From NCBI RefSeq assembly GCF_910592395.1, contig NC_088314.1, positions 12,772,001 through 12,836,000 on the forward strand: DNA of 64,000 bases, given 5' to 3'. A program made the translations under genes and the position numbers. The stretch comes from Lineus longissimus. Its lineage: Eukaryota; Nemertea; Pilidiophora; Heteronemertea; Lineidae. Positions 1-11,245 of the stretch are shown here, piece by piece (position 1 is the stretch's first letter; each line of letters begins with the position of its first letter). The notes beneath the pieces are model-generated. The model worked only from the letters and a program-made list of their open reading frames with translations. It did not search any database and had not been told where the DNA came from.

Positions 1-1955
1 CTGAGAGTCTTTACCGGCTTAAGGATTATGACCCCCATCAAGCAGTGATTGATATGATGCATACCACACAGGTAGGTCAGCACTGCTCATGCGATGATGA
101 ATGAAAAGCCTTTCGTTTCATTTCGTCTCATCATGTCGATAACTCAATTTGCATATGGCCTGTCATCTGTTATTTTTCGAAGTAATCCCTCTGAAAATCC
201 TTGAGAATTCATGATCATACCATTATCAACAGGTATCAGGTCTCTTTCTTTATTCCAGCGAGTGTGTGAACACATTCATAGTATCATCAATGGACACAGA
301 GATTCAACCAGTGTCCGAGCAACGGAAATTCTTCTTGATAGAACAACAGATAATACAGAAGATTGTAAGTGGCCTGTTTGGTCTAAAATGAGCTACCAAA
401 TCATCCTGAACCTCATTGTGTTAAAGCCCATTTACTGTATAGCATTATTAGATTCAATATTAATATAATGAAAAAGACATTGGTGGCCAAGTTGCTACGG
501 AACAAGTTTACTATTACTAGATACCAAATCCCATGGAAACTCGAATTATCTGGTTATGAGGGCCTGTGACATAATATTAATCGTTTAATCTCTTGAGAGT
601 GAATTATGTACACTACTGATAGTGTATATAGGAAAGGAAATGCATGTATATCAGAATCTTTCGTATCCCAGAATTTTAGATGTGCATGGTATCTGATTTT
701 TGGAGTGAAGCGACGTTGGCCTCGTGATGGTCTTGAAATGCTTTCTGGTGCATGCAAAATGTTGATGACATGTATGATGCAATACTACCAGTATACAGGG
801 TGGCCCAGAAAAAAAACGCAAACGGATACTTCCACTACAAAGGGGTTAAATCTATTGATACCACTGGATGGGTAATCTTTCTAGAAGAAGAATGATACCA
901 AGATCGACGACGGATACTTCCACTACAAAGGGGTTAAATCTATTGATACCACTGGATGGGTAATCTTTCTAGAAGAAGAATGATACCAAGATCGACCGGT
1001 TAAAAACATCTCGGTGGTGTGCTGAGGCCTGAACATGCTTGCACGACCTTTACTCAATTACAAATGGTCGCTAGGAACCTTGTCGACATCTCATATCAGT
1101 ATTATTACCTTACATTTAATCCACCTACTTACTAAGTTCAATTCACCGGAACAGTTCGATTTTTCACGAATGAAGCCTGTCTGTGCTTCACAAAATAGGC
1201 TCTAAAACAAAACCTACTGAACCAAAGCGAGCAAACTTGGTATCATTCTTCTTCTAGAAGGATTCCCTGTCCACTGGTATAGTTTTAACCCCCTGGTAGT
1301 GGAAGTATCTGGTTTCCTTTTTCCTGGACCACCCTGTATAGCCGGCAGTAATTCTCAGCCATAACCCAATGGTACCAAACTGATCAGGCACTGTCCGAGA
1401 ACAAATTGTGGCGAGAGTGGGCGGGGGTCTTTGCTGACAAACGTATGTCGTCTGCATCAACTGGCTGGCAACAAACACCGGTGGAGTGTTTCCCAGTGGC
1501 GCCTGATGAATCAGAAGTCATGGAATGTGCAGCTATTCGCAACCAGTCCACTGCCAAAACCCATTTGTTCTCATCCTGGCTTGATAAATTCCCGTTTCAG
1601 ATGTCACGACCACTGTAAATGACATAAAGATGTATTTTCAATGGTTAAGCCTATCATTGTGTTGTTATTTTCTCGCTAATTAAGTCACTTTTTTACCCCT
1701 TTCGGGAAACTCGAAAATATGAGTCAGACTCATAAAATTTAGGTAACCCTGAATATTTTTAAGTGTAACTTATTGATTTCAGCACAGCAATTGCCAGACC
1801 CTAAACGAGCAAAATTAGATCCCATCAATTGGCGTTTCTCGAAAGATGAAATGACAAGGCGGATGATCGAAGCAAGCTGGTCAAGGTTCCAATCGGTTTT
1901 GGATGGGCGCCGGGGTTACTGTTCAACAAGTTTAATGCCACATGAAGTCGCATGA
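1..1955 (+). CDS. Putative multi-exon host gene, 3' part, unrecognised
   Basis: I do not recognise this gene. Stop-free blocks are bounded by splice signals: 3-71 (cut by the window edge, donor GTAGGT, ends in phase 0), 259-364 (pyrimidine-rich acceptor, donor GTAAGT, phase 0 to 1), a weaker exon 706-790 (phase 1 to 2), 1388-1442 (donor GTATGT, phase 0 to 1) and a terminal exon 1783-1955 (phase 1, TGA at 1953-1955). Junctions 71/259, 364/706 and 1442/1783 keep phase, but 790/1388 does not, so the model is wrong there or the gene is broken. The peptides are charged and show no domain I know. A MITE (794-1338) sits just 3' of the 706-790 block. Exon chaining is inference from splice motifs. Confidence 0.3.
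794..1338. mobile_element. Non-autonomous TA-flanked DNA transposon (MITE)
   Basis: The ends are inverted repeats: TACAGGGTGGCCCAGAAAAA at 794 and its near reverse complement ending CCACCCTGTA at 1338, followed inward by an inverted TACTTCCACTAC block. TA dinucleotides flank both ends (792-793 and 1339-1340), as expected for a Tc1/mariner-like TA target. An 86-bp unit beginning at the CGGATACTTCCACTAC motif is directly duplicated (about 823-908 and 909-994). There is no transposase ORF. The family assignment (IS630-Tc1-mariner) is inferred from the TA target and the end sequence. Confidence 0.75.
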
Positions 1956-2339
1956 CTGGCATCAGGTAAACAGCACATTTTTAACATCTAAGAAAATAAA
2001 GGCGGATTACGCAAAAGTAAGTGCGAGGTAATATCGCCAAACTTAATTCATGTGTTGATATGTGGGGTTTTTTGTGGATAGACTGTATTTCCTGTGATTC
2101 TCGATTCTCGATTCGGGTCGTCGATACAAATGGATAGATAACGTGTTCTGCTAATAAAGGTGATGACGATGAGGGATTTTTACTGTTTCTGATACATTTA
2201 TCATTCGTGCCAATAACGGCCAATAGGCTTTTCAATTATAGAATTTTCTGAAAAATGTACTCGTGCACTAGATTAATGTCAGCCCCGGCATTGTTTCTGA
2301 GAAAATGACTTCATGATTTTATGCTTTTATTTTCCTCAG

Positions 2340-2446
2340 ATATACACGACCGGTATCATAAAGTGTTGCGTGCGGGGTATGTTGGGTGTGAAACAGAGGA
2401 CGACCCTCTACCGGCTTTGTGATGTCCTTGAAAAGCTCAACTTAAG
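2340..2446 (+). other. Isolated exon-like block
   Basis: A 107-bp block with a strong acceptor (pyrimidine tract, TTTTCCTCAG) and donor AAG|GTAAGAC is open in frame 0 for 35 codons and ends in phase 2. It would encode a short basic, cysteine-containing peptide that I do not recognise. It lies 385 bp after the putative terminal exon of the upstream gene, so it may be an alternative 3' exon or part of another gene. Splice motifs alone support it. Confidence 0.25.
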
Positions 2447-2479
2447 GTAAGACTTAAACTGGTGTCGTACTTATACTTA

Positions 2480-2625
2480 TGTTACCACGTCGTTATGGGG
2501 AATCCAAATAAATATTTTCCACACTATAAGGACCTCTTCCCGGCTATGGGGATTAGAGGGGGTCCTCATAAGGAAATTGCTTCATAACGCAGAGAAATGG
2601 AAAGATCGATGGGGATCTTGAAAAA
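2480..2625 (+). repeat. Dispersed ~150-bp repeat, copy 1 of 3
   Basis: It shares blocks with 11088-11245 and 43811-43940. The common words are GACCTCTTCCCGG, TGTGGGGATTA, an AGG.GGTC block, AACGAAGT(T/G)GCTT and CGGAGAAATGG. No inverted ends, tail or RNA-polymerase-III boxes are evident, so the class is unknown. Confidence 0.6.
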
Positions 2626-2971
2626 ATTCGGGAGGCCCCATAACCAACAGACGGCGTTCCCGCATCGTTTTGTAAATACGGCTACAGTACCAAGGCGGCC
2701 TCTAACGGATTGACCTGATTTGTGCCACCTTTAACGTTTATCGGGAAAAAATAATTAACACTTGACCCCATTTCCGCCTGTATGCGGAATGTACATAATG
2801 TAGGCCAAATGACACTCGAGATAGACGTTCGCCTCTGGGTGACCTCAATTATCAATGCGTACATGGTGGTGTGTTGTTTTCTATTGAATTTTTTTGTTTT
2901 CTATTTCTATTGAATTGTTCACATTGTTTGTCTGGCACGATTGACCACAGCGATTTGATCGGATTACCGGC

Positions 2972-3179
2972 TGTCGGCAATGGAACATGCGGGTATGTTT
3001 CGGTCTTTCTACAACCTGGTAAAACTAGCTCTGAGCTACGTAATTCTTGAAGTAATAGCATTACACAATTTCATGTATATAAAGAGAAAATAAACCTATT
3101 ATGATTCAGTCGATGTTCAAGTGCAAGTCGTTGTTAGTTGTATGCTCCAAACCGCGTGAGGGAACGCCCGTGGCCGACA
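2972..3179 (+). repeat. BEL-1 5' LTR
   Basis: 208 bp, TG...CA ends. Contains a TATA-like TATATAAAG (3076-3084) followed by an AATAAA (about 3089-3094), the expected U3/R order. Matches 10089-10296 along its full length. Confidence 0.95.
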
Positions 3180-3289
3180 TTAGTCTCTCCGACCGGATTG
3201 ATTGGATTCGACCGTGGTCTGGATCTGGGCGTGCGTGAAGTTGAAGTATGGCGGAGGCGGAGATATGAGCGATACTAAGCCAACGGAAG

Positions 3290-4329
3290 GTGGCTAAGGG
3301 TTCGATAACCAGAAACATTCATGCACTTGAGAAACTTGTCGACGGCCAATCAAGACCAGGCACCGTGGCTCAGTACATAGACGAAATCATTCGTAACCAA
3401 AATAAAGCTGTAGCGTTGTGCGAGCGATTGGTCGAGCTCAATCCAGATCATGCGGAGGACGTTGAATTGTGGCTCAACGTCGAATACGCCAGAATAGGCG
3501 ATAATATCGCTGAGGCTGAGCAGTCAATAACTAGCGAGATGAGCTCGAGTGACACCGAAAGTAACGTTAGTGCTTCAACTACGCGTTCACGTAAATGCGG
3601 AGGCAGCAGTTCTTTCGGGGAGGGCGCCGGTAGCAGTTCGTTCAAGGAGGGCGCCAAGGCAAAGTTACGGCCTGTTCGTGAGACAACTGTTCGATTCGAC
3701 AACTATCCCGATAAATACTATCTGGAAGATGAGAGAACTTCTTTCGACTACAATCGTATGGACCCTCTAGATGACTTTTGTGATTGAGACGATATGGCAT
3801 TTCCTCCCAGTCAAGGGCCGACAGGGTAAGTCAAAGTCTATCAAAACCAGATCACAACCCCAGTCATAACCCCAAATCATGGTGCTTTGGCAAGTCATTA
3901 CCTAAGCTATCTCTTCCAAACTTTGATGGTAACCCTATCAAGTGGACCGATTGGTATGGCATGTTCAATGCTATGGTTGACGACAGCCCAATGACCGACA
4001 CTGAAAAGATAACTCACCTTCAGCATTCTTGCGTCGGTCGCGCCAAAGCAGAAATCAGTGGTTTTGGGTATAATTGAGCCTTGTATTATGAGGCTTTGTC
4101 AGGTCTCCAGGAAAGATTCGGCAAAAAACAATTTGTTGTCAGAGCGTATCTAGAGAAACTTCAGAAAGCGCCATCTATAGTTGAAGGTAACATGAGTACC
4201 ATGCGAAACTTGGCATCATCGGTACGGGTAGTAGTTCTGACATTTGAAAATCTCGGCTACGACAGTGATTTACGCGCGGCGCGGTCAGTAATTGTGAGCT
4301 CGTGGTCAGCAAATTGTCCGACGCTATGA
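3290..4329 (+). pseudogene. BEL-1 gag remnant (DUF1759-type)
   Basis: Structural gag protein of a BEL/Pao element, which would assemble the intracellular particle. 3290-3787 encodes a helical, charged N-terminal region. After a frame change near 3784 the reading frame gives a DUF1759-like domain opening with the typical LPKLSLPNFDG block (about 3898-3930), interrupted by an in-frame TGA at 4075-4077 and continuing to 4329. The frame changes again before 4413. The N-terminal start is unclear: the nearest ATG (3266) runs into a stop after 10 codons unless a 1-bp shift is assumed. At least three lesions make it a pseudogene. Family identity rests on the order LTR, DUF1759, cysteine-rich region, protease, integrase. 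Confidence 0.85.
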
Positions 4330-4412
4330 AATTCCGATGGGCGAGGCACATGGCATAAACCGGAATCGATCAGCCCAACTTATACGACATAGATGATTGG
4401 CTTCAAGACCAA

Positions 4413-6027
4413 GTGAAGGCCTATGAATTAGTCTCCTACAAGCCTAGTCACAAGTCAATGTCTGAATCTTCCAATATCTCTGTTTCAGAATCATCCAACA
4501 AGCCACTTTCAGCTCAAACCAGTGGTACTAGCTATACACCCACATCTACAAAATGTCCGCTAGGGGACGGTAGGCATATGGTCGCGGAATGTCCCAAGTT
4601 CCGTTCCTTGACAATTGGCAAGCGAGTTGAAATGGTCAAGCTGCACAAACTCTGTTTTGTGTGTCTAAAACGAGGTTGTTGGATTCGAAAATGTAGGGCA
4701 AACAGATGTGATGAGTGCAGGTTGAATCATCATAAATTGTTGCACCGAGAAGGTTCCCAATCCTCTGGAGCAGAACATGCACCTACGCCTCAACCAGTAT
4801 TAGAAATTTCTAGCGTCACTATCGCCAGTAGAAAACCTATTTCTTTGCAGGTCATTCCCGTCAAGCTGTACGGTCCAGCAGGTGAAATTGAGGTCTGCGC
4901 TATACTGGATTATTGCAGCACGTGTACTCTATTGTCAAAGAGGTCTGCTGATCAGTTGCTTCTGTCAGGGGAACTGAGTGAATTAAAGCTCAGTGGTATA
5001 AATGGTCATGATGTGAAGCCTTCCCAGAAAGTAGATCTCAAACTTAGTGGTGTTCACGATACTAATGTATTTCATGAAATTTCAGGTGTCTGGATTGTTG
5101 ATGATTTGAATATTCCCGCCACCAAGATTGACATGTCCATAGAAAGGAGACGATGGCCTCATTTGGTGTATCTGGATCTTCACTCTGTCACTCGGTTGTG
5201 GCGAACTACCTGTTTGGTACTGCGTTTCATTGGTAATTGCCGCAAGCGCAAAATTGACCGAGCGTCAGGTCCTATCACGGTTGATGAAAAGATCCAAGCA
5301 GAGCGTCATTTGGTCAAGTTGTCCCAGTCAGCTCTTTTTGCCAATGAGATTGCGAATCTGAGTGTGGGCAAGGCTGTATCCTCAAAGAGCAGTCTCAGAA
5401 ATATGAGCCCATTTTTTGATTCTGATGGCCTGTTGCGGTCACGCGGTCGAATTGGTAAATCGACGTTGGCCTACAGTTCCAAGTATCCGATTATTCTGAG
5501 TTCCAAATCTAGGATCACGCGATTGATAGTCTTGAAGAATCACCGGCTTGTGTTCCATGAAGGCATTGATTACTTATGTAACCACTTGCGGCAGAATGGA
5601 TTTTGGATCCTAAAGGCACGTTTCACTATCCGCCGAGTTCTCAGATCGTGTCAATATTGCCAAAGGCGTGACGCTAAGCCTAGGCCCCCATTAATGGCTG
5701 ATTTACCGGAAATCAGACCTCTTGGTGGCACCCCAGTGTTCAGGGCGTGCGCAGTTGATTACTTTGGTCCAATCATAGTTACGCAATTCCGCAAATCGCT
5801 AAAGCGTTATGGTTGCTTGTTAGTGTGTTTAGCTACAAAGGCCATTCATATTGAGATAGCTCAAAGTTTGGAAGCCGATTCGTTTATTCTTGCACTTCGT
5901 CGTTTCATCGCCCGTAGAGGTCACCCAAAAATCATCTACTCCGACAACGGTACAAACTTCGTTGGTGCCGAGCGCGAACTGCGAAAATGTATTGAGCAAT
6001 GGAATCAGTCCAGAATTTCCGACCAGC
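4413..6027 (+). pseudogene. BEL-1 nucleocapsid-protease-integrase remnant, RT/RNase H deleted
   Basis: The ORF has degenerate zinc knuckles (residues about 48-110; one expected Cys and one His are replaced), then a DUF1758-type aspartic protease whose active-site segment reads AILDYCST (D at residue about 164) instead of the usual DSGS/DDGS. Near residue 245 it jumps directly to the pre-integrase region, so all of reverse transcriptase and RNase H (normally about 700 residues) is missing. The integrase follows: HHCC-like region, then the catalytic-core pieces VDYFGP (first Asp) and YSDNGTNFVG (second Asp). At about 6027 the frame is cut by the LINE tail. The third catalytic residue lies at 9400 beyond the LINE. 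Confidence 0.9.
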
Positions 6028-9000
6028 TCATCATCATCATCATCATATCCCGCAGCCATGCGGCCATTGGGGCGACCCTGTTTTATCTACGATTCGGGAC
6101 CATATGGTTCTGTCTTCCGCGAGGCGGATCAGGTCACTGGTCTTCCTTCCGGTCCAGTCCTTCACATCGTCCATCCAAATTCTCTTTGGTCGGCCGCATC
6201 GTCAGTTCCCCTCTACTGTGCCCTGCAGGATGGTATTGGCTAGCGTTCCCTTGGCTCTGGTGACGTGGCCGAACCACCTCAGCTTTCTCTTCTTGGCAAT
6301 GGTTAGGAGGCTATCATGGCGCCCGATGTACTGGATGACCAGCTCTCTTACTCGGATGTTGGTGGTGTGGGTGGTATAGTGTATGCCGAGCAGTCTCCTG
6401 TAACAGTTCATTTCAAACGCGTTGATCCGCTTCTCGATCTCGCTGTTCATGGTCCAGGATTCTGCCGCATACAAGAAGACTGAGATCACCAAGGATCTCA
6501 GAAGGTGGAGTTTTGACATCATTGCAATGTTTCTGTTGCGCCAAATTATCTTCAGTCTGGATAAGGCAGCTGCAGCTTTGGCTATGCGTGTCTTCACCTC
6601 CTTGACGGACGTACCGTCCTCTGTTTGTGTGGCTCCTAGATAGATGAACTCTGCCACTTGTTCCAGGTGGTAGTCTCTGAGGCACACGTCAATCGGTTCA
6701 CCTCCGCTGGATGCCATTGTCTTTGTCTTCTCTAGGCTAATTTCCATGCCATATCTGCCACTGGTTTTGTCAACCTTCTGTGAGTGGTGGATTTGGTCAC
6801 TTGCTGAGCCGTGTAGGAGATCGATGTCATCGGCGAACCTCAGATCGCTGATCGTTCGACCCGATATCGTCAAAGGTGACTCCAATTCGATGCGCGACTC
6901 TGCCATAATGTTCTCGAGGAAGATGTTGCACAGGGTTGGTGATAGGAGGCAACCTTGCCTTGCTCCTACCGAGGTGGGGAAGCACTCGCTGAAATCTTCT
7001 CCTACTCGAACCATGCTCCTCGCTGTTGCGTACAGTGCCTCTATGGACTTGATGATACCAGGGCTGATGTTGTACTTCCTCAGAACTGCCCATAAACCTT
7101 CCTGCCAGATACGATAGAAGCATTTCTTGTGGTCGATGAAGTTGTGGTTCACTGGTTTTCCAAGCTTCCTATGCTTCTCACACAGCACCCTGAGGTTGAA
7201 TATTTGCTCTGTTGTGGACCTGCCTTTGTGGAAACCGGCTTGCTCCTCAGATAGGATGGCCTCTGCTTGTGGTCGCAGCTGGTTGAGGATGACCTTCAGG
7301 TGAATCTTGTTTGGATGGCTTATCAAGCTTATGGTCCTGTAGTTGTTACATTTCCGCAGGTTTCCCTTCTTGGGCAGAGGTACAACAATCGATGTTGTCC
7401 AGTCCTTGGGCCAGTTCCCTGTCTTGAACACATGGTTGCAGATTCTGGTGTATGCTTTTACCACTGACTCTCCTCCATTTGCGAGGAGTTCTGCGGGGAT
7501 GTTGTCAAATCCTGGGGACTTGCCATGTTTGAGACTCTTCAGGGCAGCCTCCACTTCGGTCTCCAGGATATCAGGGTCCTCTTCAACCTGGTCCGCTGTC
7601 TGGTCCTTCAGCTCTAGGAGGACTTCTTGCTCAGCCGATATCTGATAGTTATACAGCTCGGAGCAGTACTCGTGCCATCTCTTTGCAATGGCTGGCTTCT
7701 CGGAGAGTAGGGTCCCATTGGCGTCTTCAATGCAACTTATCCGGCTCGTCTTCTGCTGGGTGAGCTCTTTTACAGTGTCGTACGCTACTTTAGTGTTGTT
7801 TGCCCTCAGACTAGACTCGATGCTGTCACATTTCTGTTGGATCCAGGTCTCCTTGGCCTTGCCTACTTCTTTTTTGACCTCCTTGTTGATTGCTCGGTAG
7901 GCCTCGCTCTCCTGGGGTGAGTTGAACCTGGTTTGTTTAAGTTTTCGTCTCTCATCACACTTTAGGAGGATGGAGTCTGTTATCCAGCTTTTCTGTTTCC
8001 TCTGACGTCTCTTCCCCAGGATCTTCTCGGCCGCCTCCCGCAAGTTCTCTTGCACTTGTTGCTTGAAGTCCTCGGGTTCCAACTGCATTGTCAGCAGCGG
8101 GGCATATCGGCCACCAATCTCGACTTGGAACTGATCAAGGATGTTGCTGTCCTTGAGCTTGTTGAGGTCATAGCACACTCTCGTACACTTCTTCTTCTCG
8201 ATGTTTTTCAATCGGAGGGTCAGCGCCGTCATCACTAGGTCATGGTCGCTGCCAATGTCAGCCCCCGGGAAGGTCCTTGTTTTGGCGAGGTTGATGCTGC
8301 TGCGGAATCTGTTATCCACCATGATGTAGTCTATCAGGTTGTGGGTTTTGCCATTGGGGGAGTGCCAAGTTGCCTTGCGACTCTGCTTCCCTGCTTGGAA
8401 CGTGTTGACGATCGTTAGCTCATGGAATTTAGCAAATTTCGAGAAGCCGTAAACCTCGGTCATTGGTGACGCCCAGTCCGTGTCTGCCAATCGTGCCTTT
8501 CCACTGATCGTATGCATGTGGACCAATCTTAGCGTTCCAGTCTCCCATAAGGAGATGGGTATCCTGCCTCGGGAGTCCTTGCCAGGTTGATGTAACTGCA
8601 TCATAGAAGCTGTGTAACTGATCGTCAGTTGCATCCGTCGTTGGGGCATAGATCTGCATGACTGAGAGGTTAAAAGGTTTGGCACTCAGCCTGATGTAGA
8701 TGACACGGTCCGAGATCGGTCTGAACTCCATCACTGAGCCTGCTGTATCTTTGTGGATCAGGAAGGCTGTCCCATTCGCATGTCTCTTGTCTTGTCCACT
8801 ATGGTAGAGCTGGTTGCCTTCAGCTGTTCTTGACTCCCCAACTCCAGTGAGTCTTGCCTCAGCTATCCCTATGATGTTCCAGGTGTAGCGTTTTAGCTCA
8901 TGTTCTAGCTGCTCGATCTTACTGTCAGCGTTGAGTGTTCTTACGTTCCACGTGCCTGCTATGAACGGTCTTCTTCTTAGTTTCATGACGTTTTCGCCAG

Positions 9001-9300
9001 TATCACACTTATCGCCACCACCCTGGCTAGTAGTGGTGTGCGCAGACGTTGTTAACCCGGGTCTCGTCCGATCCAGTTTGGTTACCTTTTTCGTCTTAGT
9101 TATGGTCGTTTCTTAGGCCAGATAATCCCTGGTGGTGCCCATCTCCTCTCCAGGAATTGCTAGATGGCCGTTGGCTTAATAAGCTCATCCGCCCTTAAGA
9201 TGGATATGGTTTTTAGTTCCATCTGGGTGTCTAGCCACCCACCACACCAAAGTCAAGGTCGCCGATGGCCCGACCCTGCGCAGGTTGCACCGGTCTACAG
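6028..9300 (-). mobile_element. RTE-type LINE nested in BEL-1 integrase
   Basis: Non-LTR retrotransposon in antisense orientation to its BEL host. The 3' end is a trinucleotide (ATG/TGA)n tail, seen as TCATCATCATCATCATCAT at about 6028-6046 on the plus strand, typical of RTE-clade elements that lack poly(A). The 5' end lies between about 9250 and 9340. I could not find a clean target duplication, so the 5' limit is approximate. It splits integrase sequence ending at 6027 from sequence resuming by about 9337. Confidence 0.85.
6043..8986 (-). pseudogene. LINE endonuclease-reverse transcriptase
   Basis: Single long protein of an RTE-like element. From 8986 downward it has an apurinic endonuclease domain (TWNVRTLN start, QIYAPT, GDWNAKIG, then a C-terminal SDHDLV histidine motif), then reverse transcriptase with GKSPGFDNIP, an LRFADD catalytic motif and the IxRRLLGI and RGRP-like C-terminal blocks of this clade. 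Lesions: a 1-bp frameshift at about 8436-8440 inside the endonuclease, and a TGA at 6199-6201 that probably arose from CGA; the frame then continues to a natural stop at 6043-6045. Otherwise it is intact over about 970 codons, suggesting a fairly recent copy. It would perform target-primed reverse transcription in the nucleus. Confidence 0.9.
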
Positions 9301-9336
9301 GTTTACCAGTGGCAGGCCATTGACCTGGCCCGACCT

Positions 9337-9840
9337 GACACCTGGCAGCAAAATGTTGATTGGCATTTTAACCCCCCTAGTGCGCCTCACTTCAATGGTT
9401 TAGCTGAACGACTTGTTAAGTCGTCAAAACGCGTGATCAAAGCAATTATGCAAGGCCAAATGCTCACTGATGAAGTTCTGCTCACCGTGGCTGCAGAAGC
9501 AGAATTCCTGTTGAATAACCGTCCATTGACTTCCGTTAGTGATGATGTCGATGACCTGGAGGCTCTTACACCCAACCACTTTCTGCTAGGACATGCTTGT
9601 GAAAATCTCCCCCTGGTGTTTTTTACGATAAAGAAATTTCTAGTAGGCGACGTTGGCGCCAGGCCCAAGCTTTGACCGATAAACTTTGGGAAAGATGGTA
9701 CCGGGATTACTTGCATACCCTAATGAATAGGGAAAAATGGTCTACGTCCCTTAGGAACCTTAAAATTGATGATCTGGTCTTGATTTGTGACTTTGACCGC
9801 CCTCGCGGTAGTTGGCTTTTGCCGGCTCTGACGGTGTAGT
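9337..9840 (+). pseudogene. BEL-1 integrase C-terminal part and DUF5641 tail
   Basis: Continuation of the integrase after the LINE. It opens with the conserved WHFNPPSAPHFNGLAERLVK region (9361-9420), whose Glu is the third catalytic residue, followed by the LLNNRPLT block. A 1-2 bp frameshift near 9612 separates this from the C-terminal DUF5641-like module (RRRWRQAQALTDKLWERWYR region, 9640-9700), which runs to a TAG at about 9840. Together with 4413-6027 it covers a whole integrase. Confidence 0.88.
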
Positions 9841-10088
9841 CAAAGTCGCCGAGGTCAAAACAAAAGTTGGCCACCTAAAACGGCCAATTGCCAAATTGTT
9901 ATTAATGGACAGTGATTGAAACATTGTGATTAGCGTTACTAGTATCGTTAACGGAATACAGGAACGAACATGCGTGAAAAACTGAACATTCGTGACATTT
10001 CCATTTGTATATTTTCAGGACTTTAGCTTATTTTCAGTTCCACCGCCTTGCTGAATGAAACAAATCTGCATGTTTCGTGGGCCGGCTA

Positions 10089-10296
10089 TGTCGGCAATGG
10101 AACATGCAGGTATGTTTCGGTCTTTCTACAGCCTGGTAAAACTAGCTCTGAGCTATGTAATTCTTGAAGTAATAGCATTACACAATTTCATGTATATAAA
10201 GAGAAAATAAACCTATTATAATTCAGTCGATGTTCAAGTGCGAGTCGTTGTTAGTTGTATGCTCCAAACCGCGTGAGGGAACACCCGTGGCCGACA
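10089..10296 (+). repeat. BEL-1 3' LTR
   Basis: 208 bp, same ends as the 5' copy and followed at once by the CCGGC duplication. Differs from the 5' LTR at about six sites by eye. Confidence 0.95.
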
Positions 10297-10301
10297 CCGG
10301 C

Positions 10302-11087
10302 CGCTGACCAGACCAGTCCCGGTGTGATAGAAGGTAATGCCTCCCACCATTTGATGCCCCCCTGTATTGTTTGTAGTCACGGGATTAAAGTTCTTGGTTC
10401 TCTACACTCAATTGAATTGTGCCGCTTAATCCGTAAATATATTGTTGGGGGGGGGGGGGGATCCTATATCGGGGAGGGGGGCATTAGATTCTATGACAAC
10501 GGCTTATAATTTCTTCAAGGTCCCGGTGATTATTTCGGTACTATTATCATGGATGAAGTGCATCTACTCGTTGGGGTGCTGGCTTAAAGTTAAGGTAGGA
10601 AATGTCCCCCTGGAAAAAAGCGTGGGGCATTTTCGGTGCTAGGCCTACTTATTTCTGACGGGCCATGATCAATACATCTGTAACTCAGATATTCTGAGCA
10701 TGGCTTTCAATATGTAAAATCCTTTTTTCCACCCAAGGACATTCTTGTCTAGGATATATAGGACTATTTCAAACGTCTGCCTATCAAATTGCAGTTCCGA
10801 AGGAATGGGGAGTAGGCCTAATAAATTTTATTCTGATTATGTGGCAATTTTTTCATGACGGTTTCAGTGAGTTGCCTATCCTCTGACGACAATGAACTAT
10901 CGAACTTCGTAGTTCCTCCCCCACCCCCCCCCCCCCCCCCGAGATGTCATGCTTATGAAGTGGTCGTTTTGTTCACGTCTCCCTGACACCCTCGGAGTGT
11001 AGTGAACCATTCAGTGGCGACCTTCAAAAGCGGTAGGCCTTATAAAACGATTACCTTCTAGAGATACGTATGTGTTCTGATATTTTA
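10302..11087. other. Non-coding, two homopolymer runs
   Basis: No credible gene seen. Holds a G run at about 10445-10459 and a C run at about 10922-10940; both are prone to sequencing and assembly error. Confidence 0.6.
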
Positions 11088-11245
11088 CTGGCACACGTCG
11101 TTAGGCATATTAGGGGGAACCCTAATAAACTTTTTCCTCATTATGATGACCTCTTCCCGGTTGTGGGGATTAGGGCAGGTCTCCACAACGAAGTTGCTTC
11201 GTGACGCGGAGAAATGGGAGCTCGATGGAAGTCTCCACCATTATC
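11088..11245 (+). repeat. Dispersed ~150-bp repeat, copy 2 of 3
   Basis: Best-preserved copy of the family at 2480-2625 and 43811-43940: CCCGGTTGTGGGGATTAGG then AACGAAGTTGCTTCGTGACG. The sequence after it (11246-11970) shows nothing I can name. Confidence 0.6.

Larger units (their letters stand above)
2972..10296 (+). mobile_element. BEL/Pao LTR retrotransposon BEL-1, defective
   Basis: Two 208-bp LTRs (2972-3179 and 10089-10296) bracket BEL/Pao-type gag, protease and integrase remnants. The element is flanked by a perfect 5-bp target duplication, CCGGC (2967-2971 and 10297-10301). LTRs start TGTCGG and end CCGACA. By eye the LTRs differ at about six positions (about 97% identity), so this is an older insertion than BEL-2. 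Internal damage: gag frameshifts and a stop, complete loss of reverse transcriptase and RNase H, and a LINE inserted in the integrase. The element could only have moved with proteins supplied in trans, or it decayed after insertion. Confidence 0.95.

Noticed and set aside
1388-1618. Extended exon reading through 1442 to 1618
   Set aside because: Two overlapping frames are open here; the shorter exon ending at GTATGT joins in phase to 1783, so the longer reading is not needed.
6422-8238. Several plus-strand ORFs of 60-120 codons
   Set aside because: They are antisense shadows of the minus-strand LINE polyprotein, which has recognisable endonuclease and reverse-transcriptase motifs.
9240-9340. 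Exact LINE 5' end with target duplication near CCGACC
   Set aside because: The candidate repeat does not keep the integrase frame across the joint, so I left the boundary approximate.
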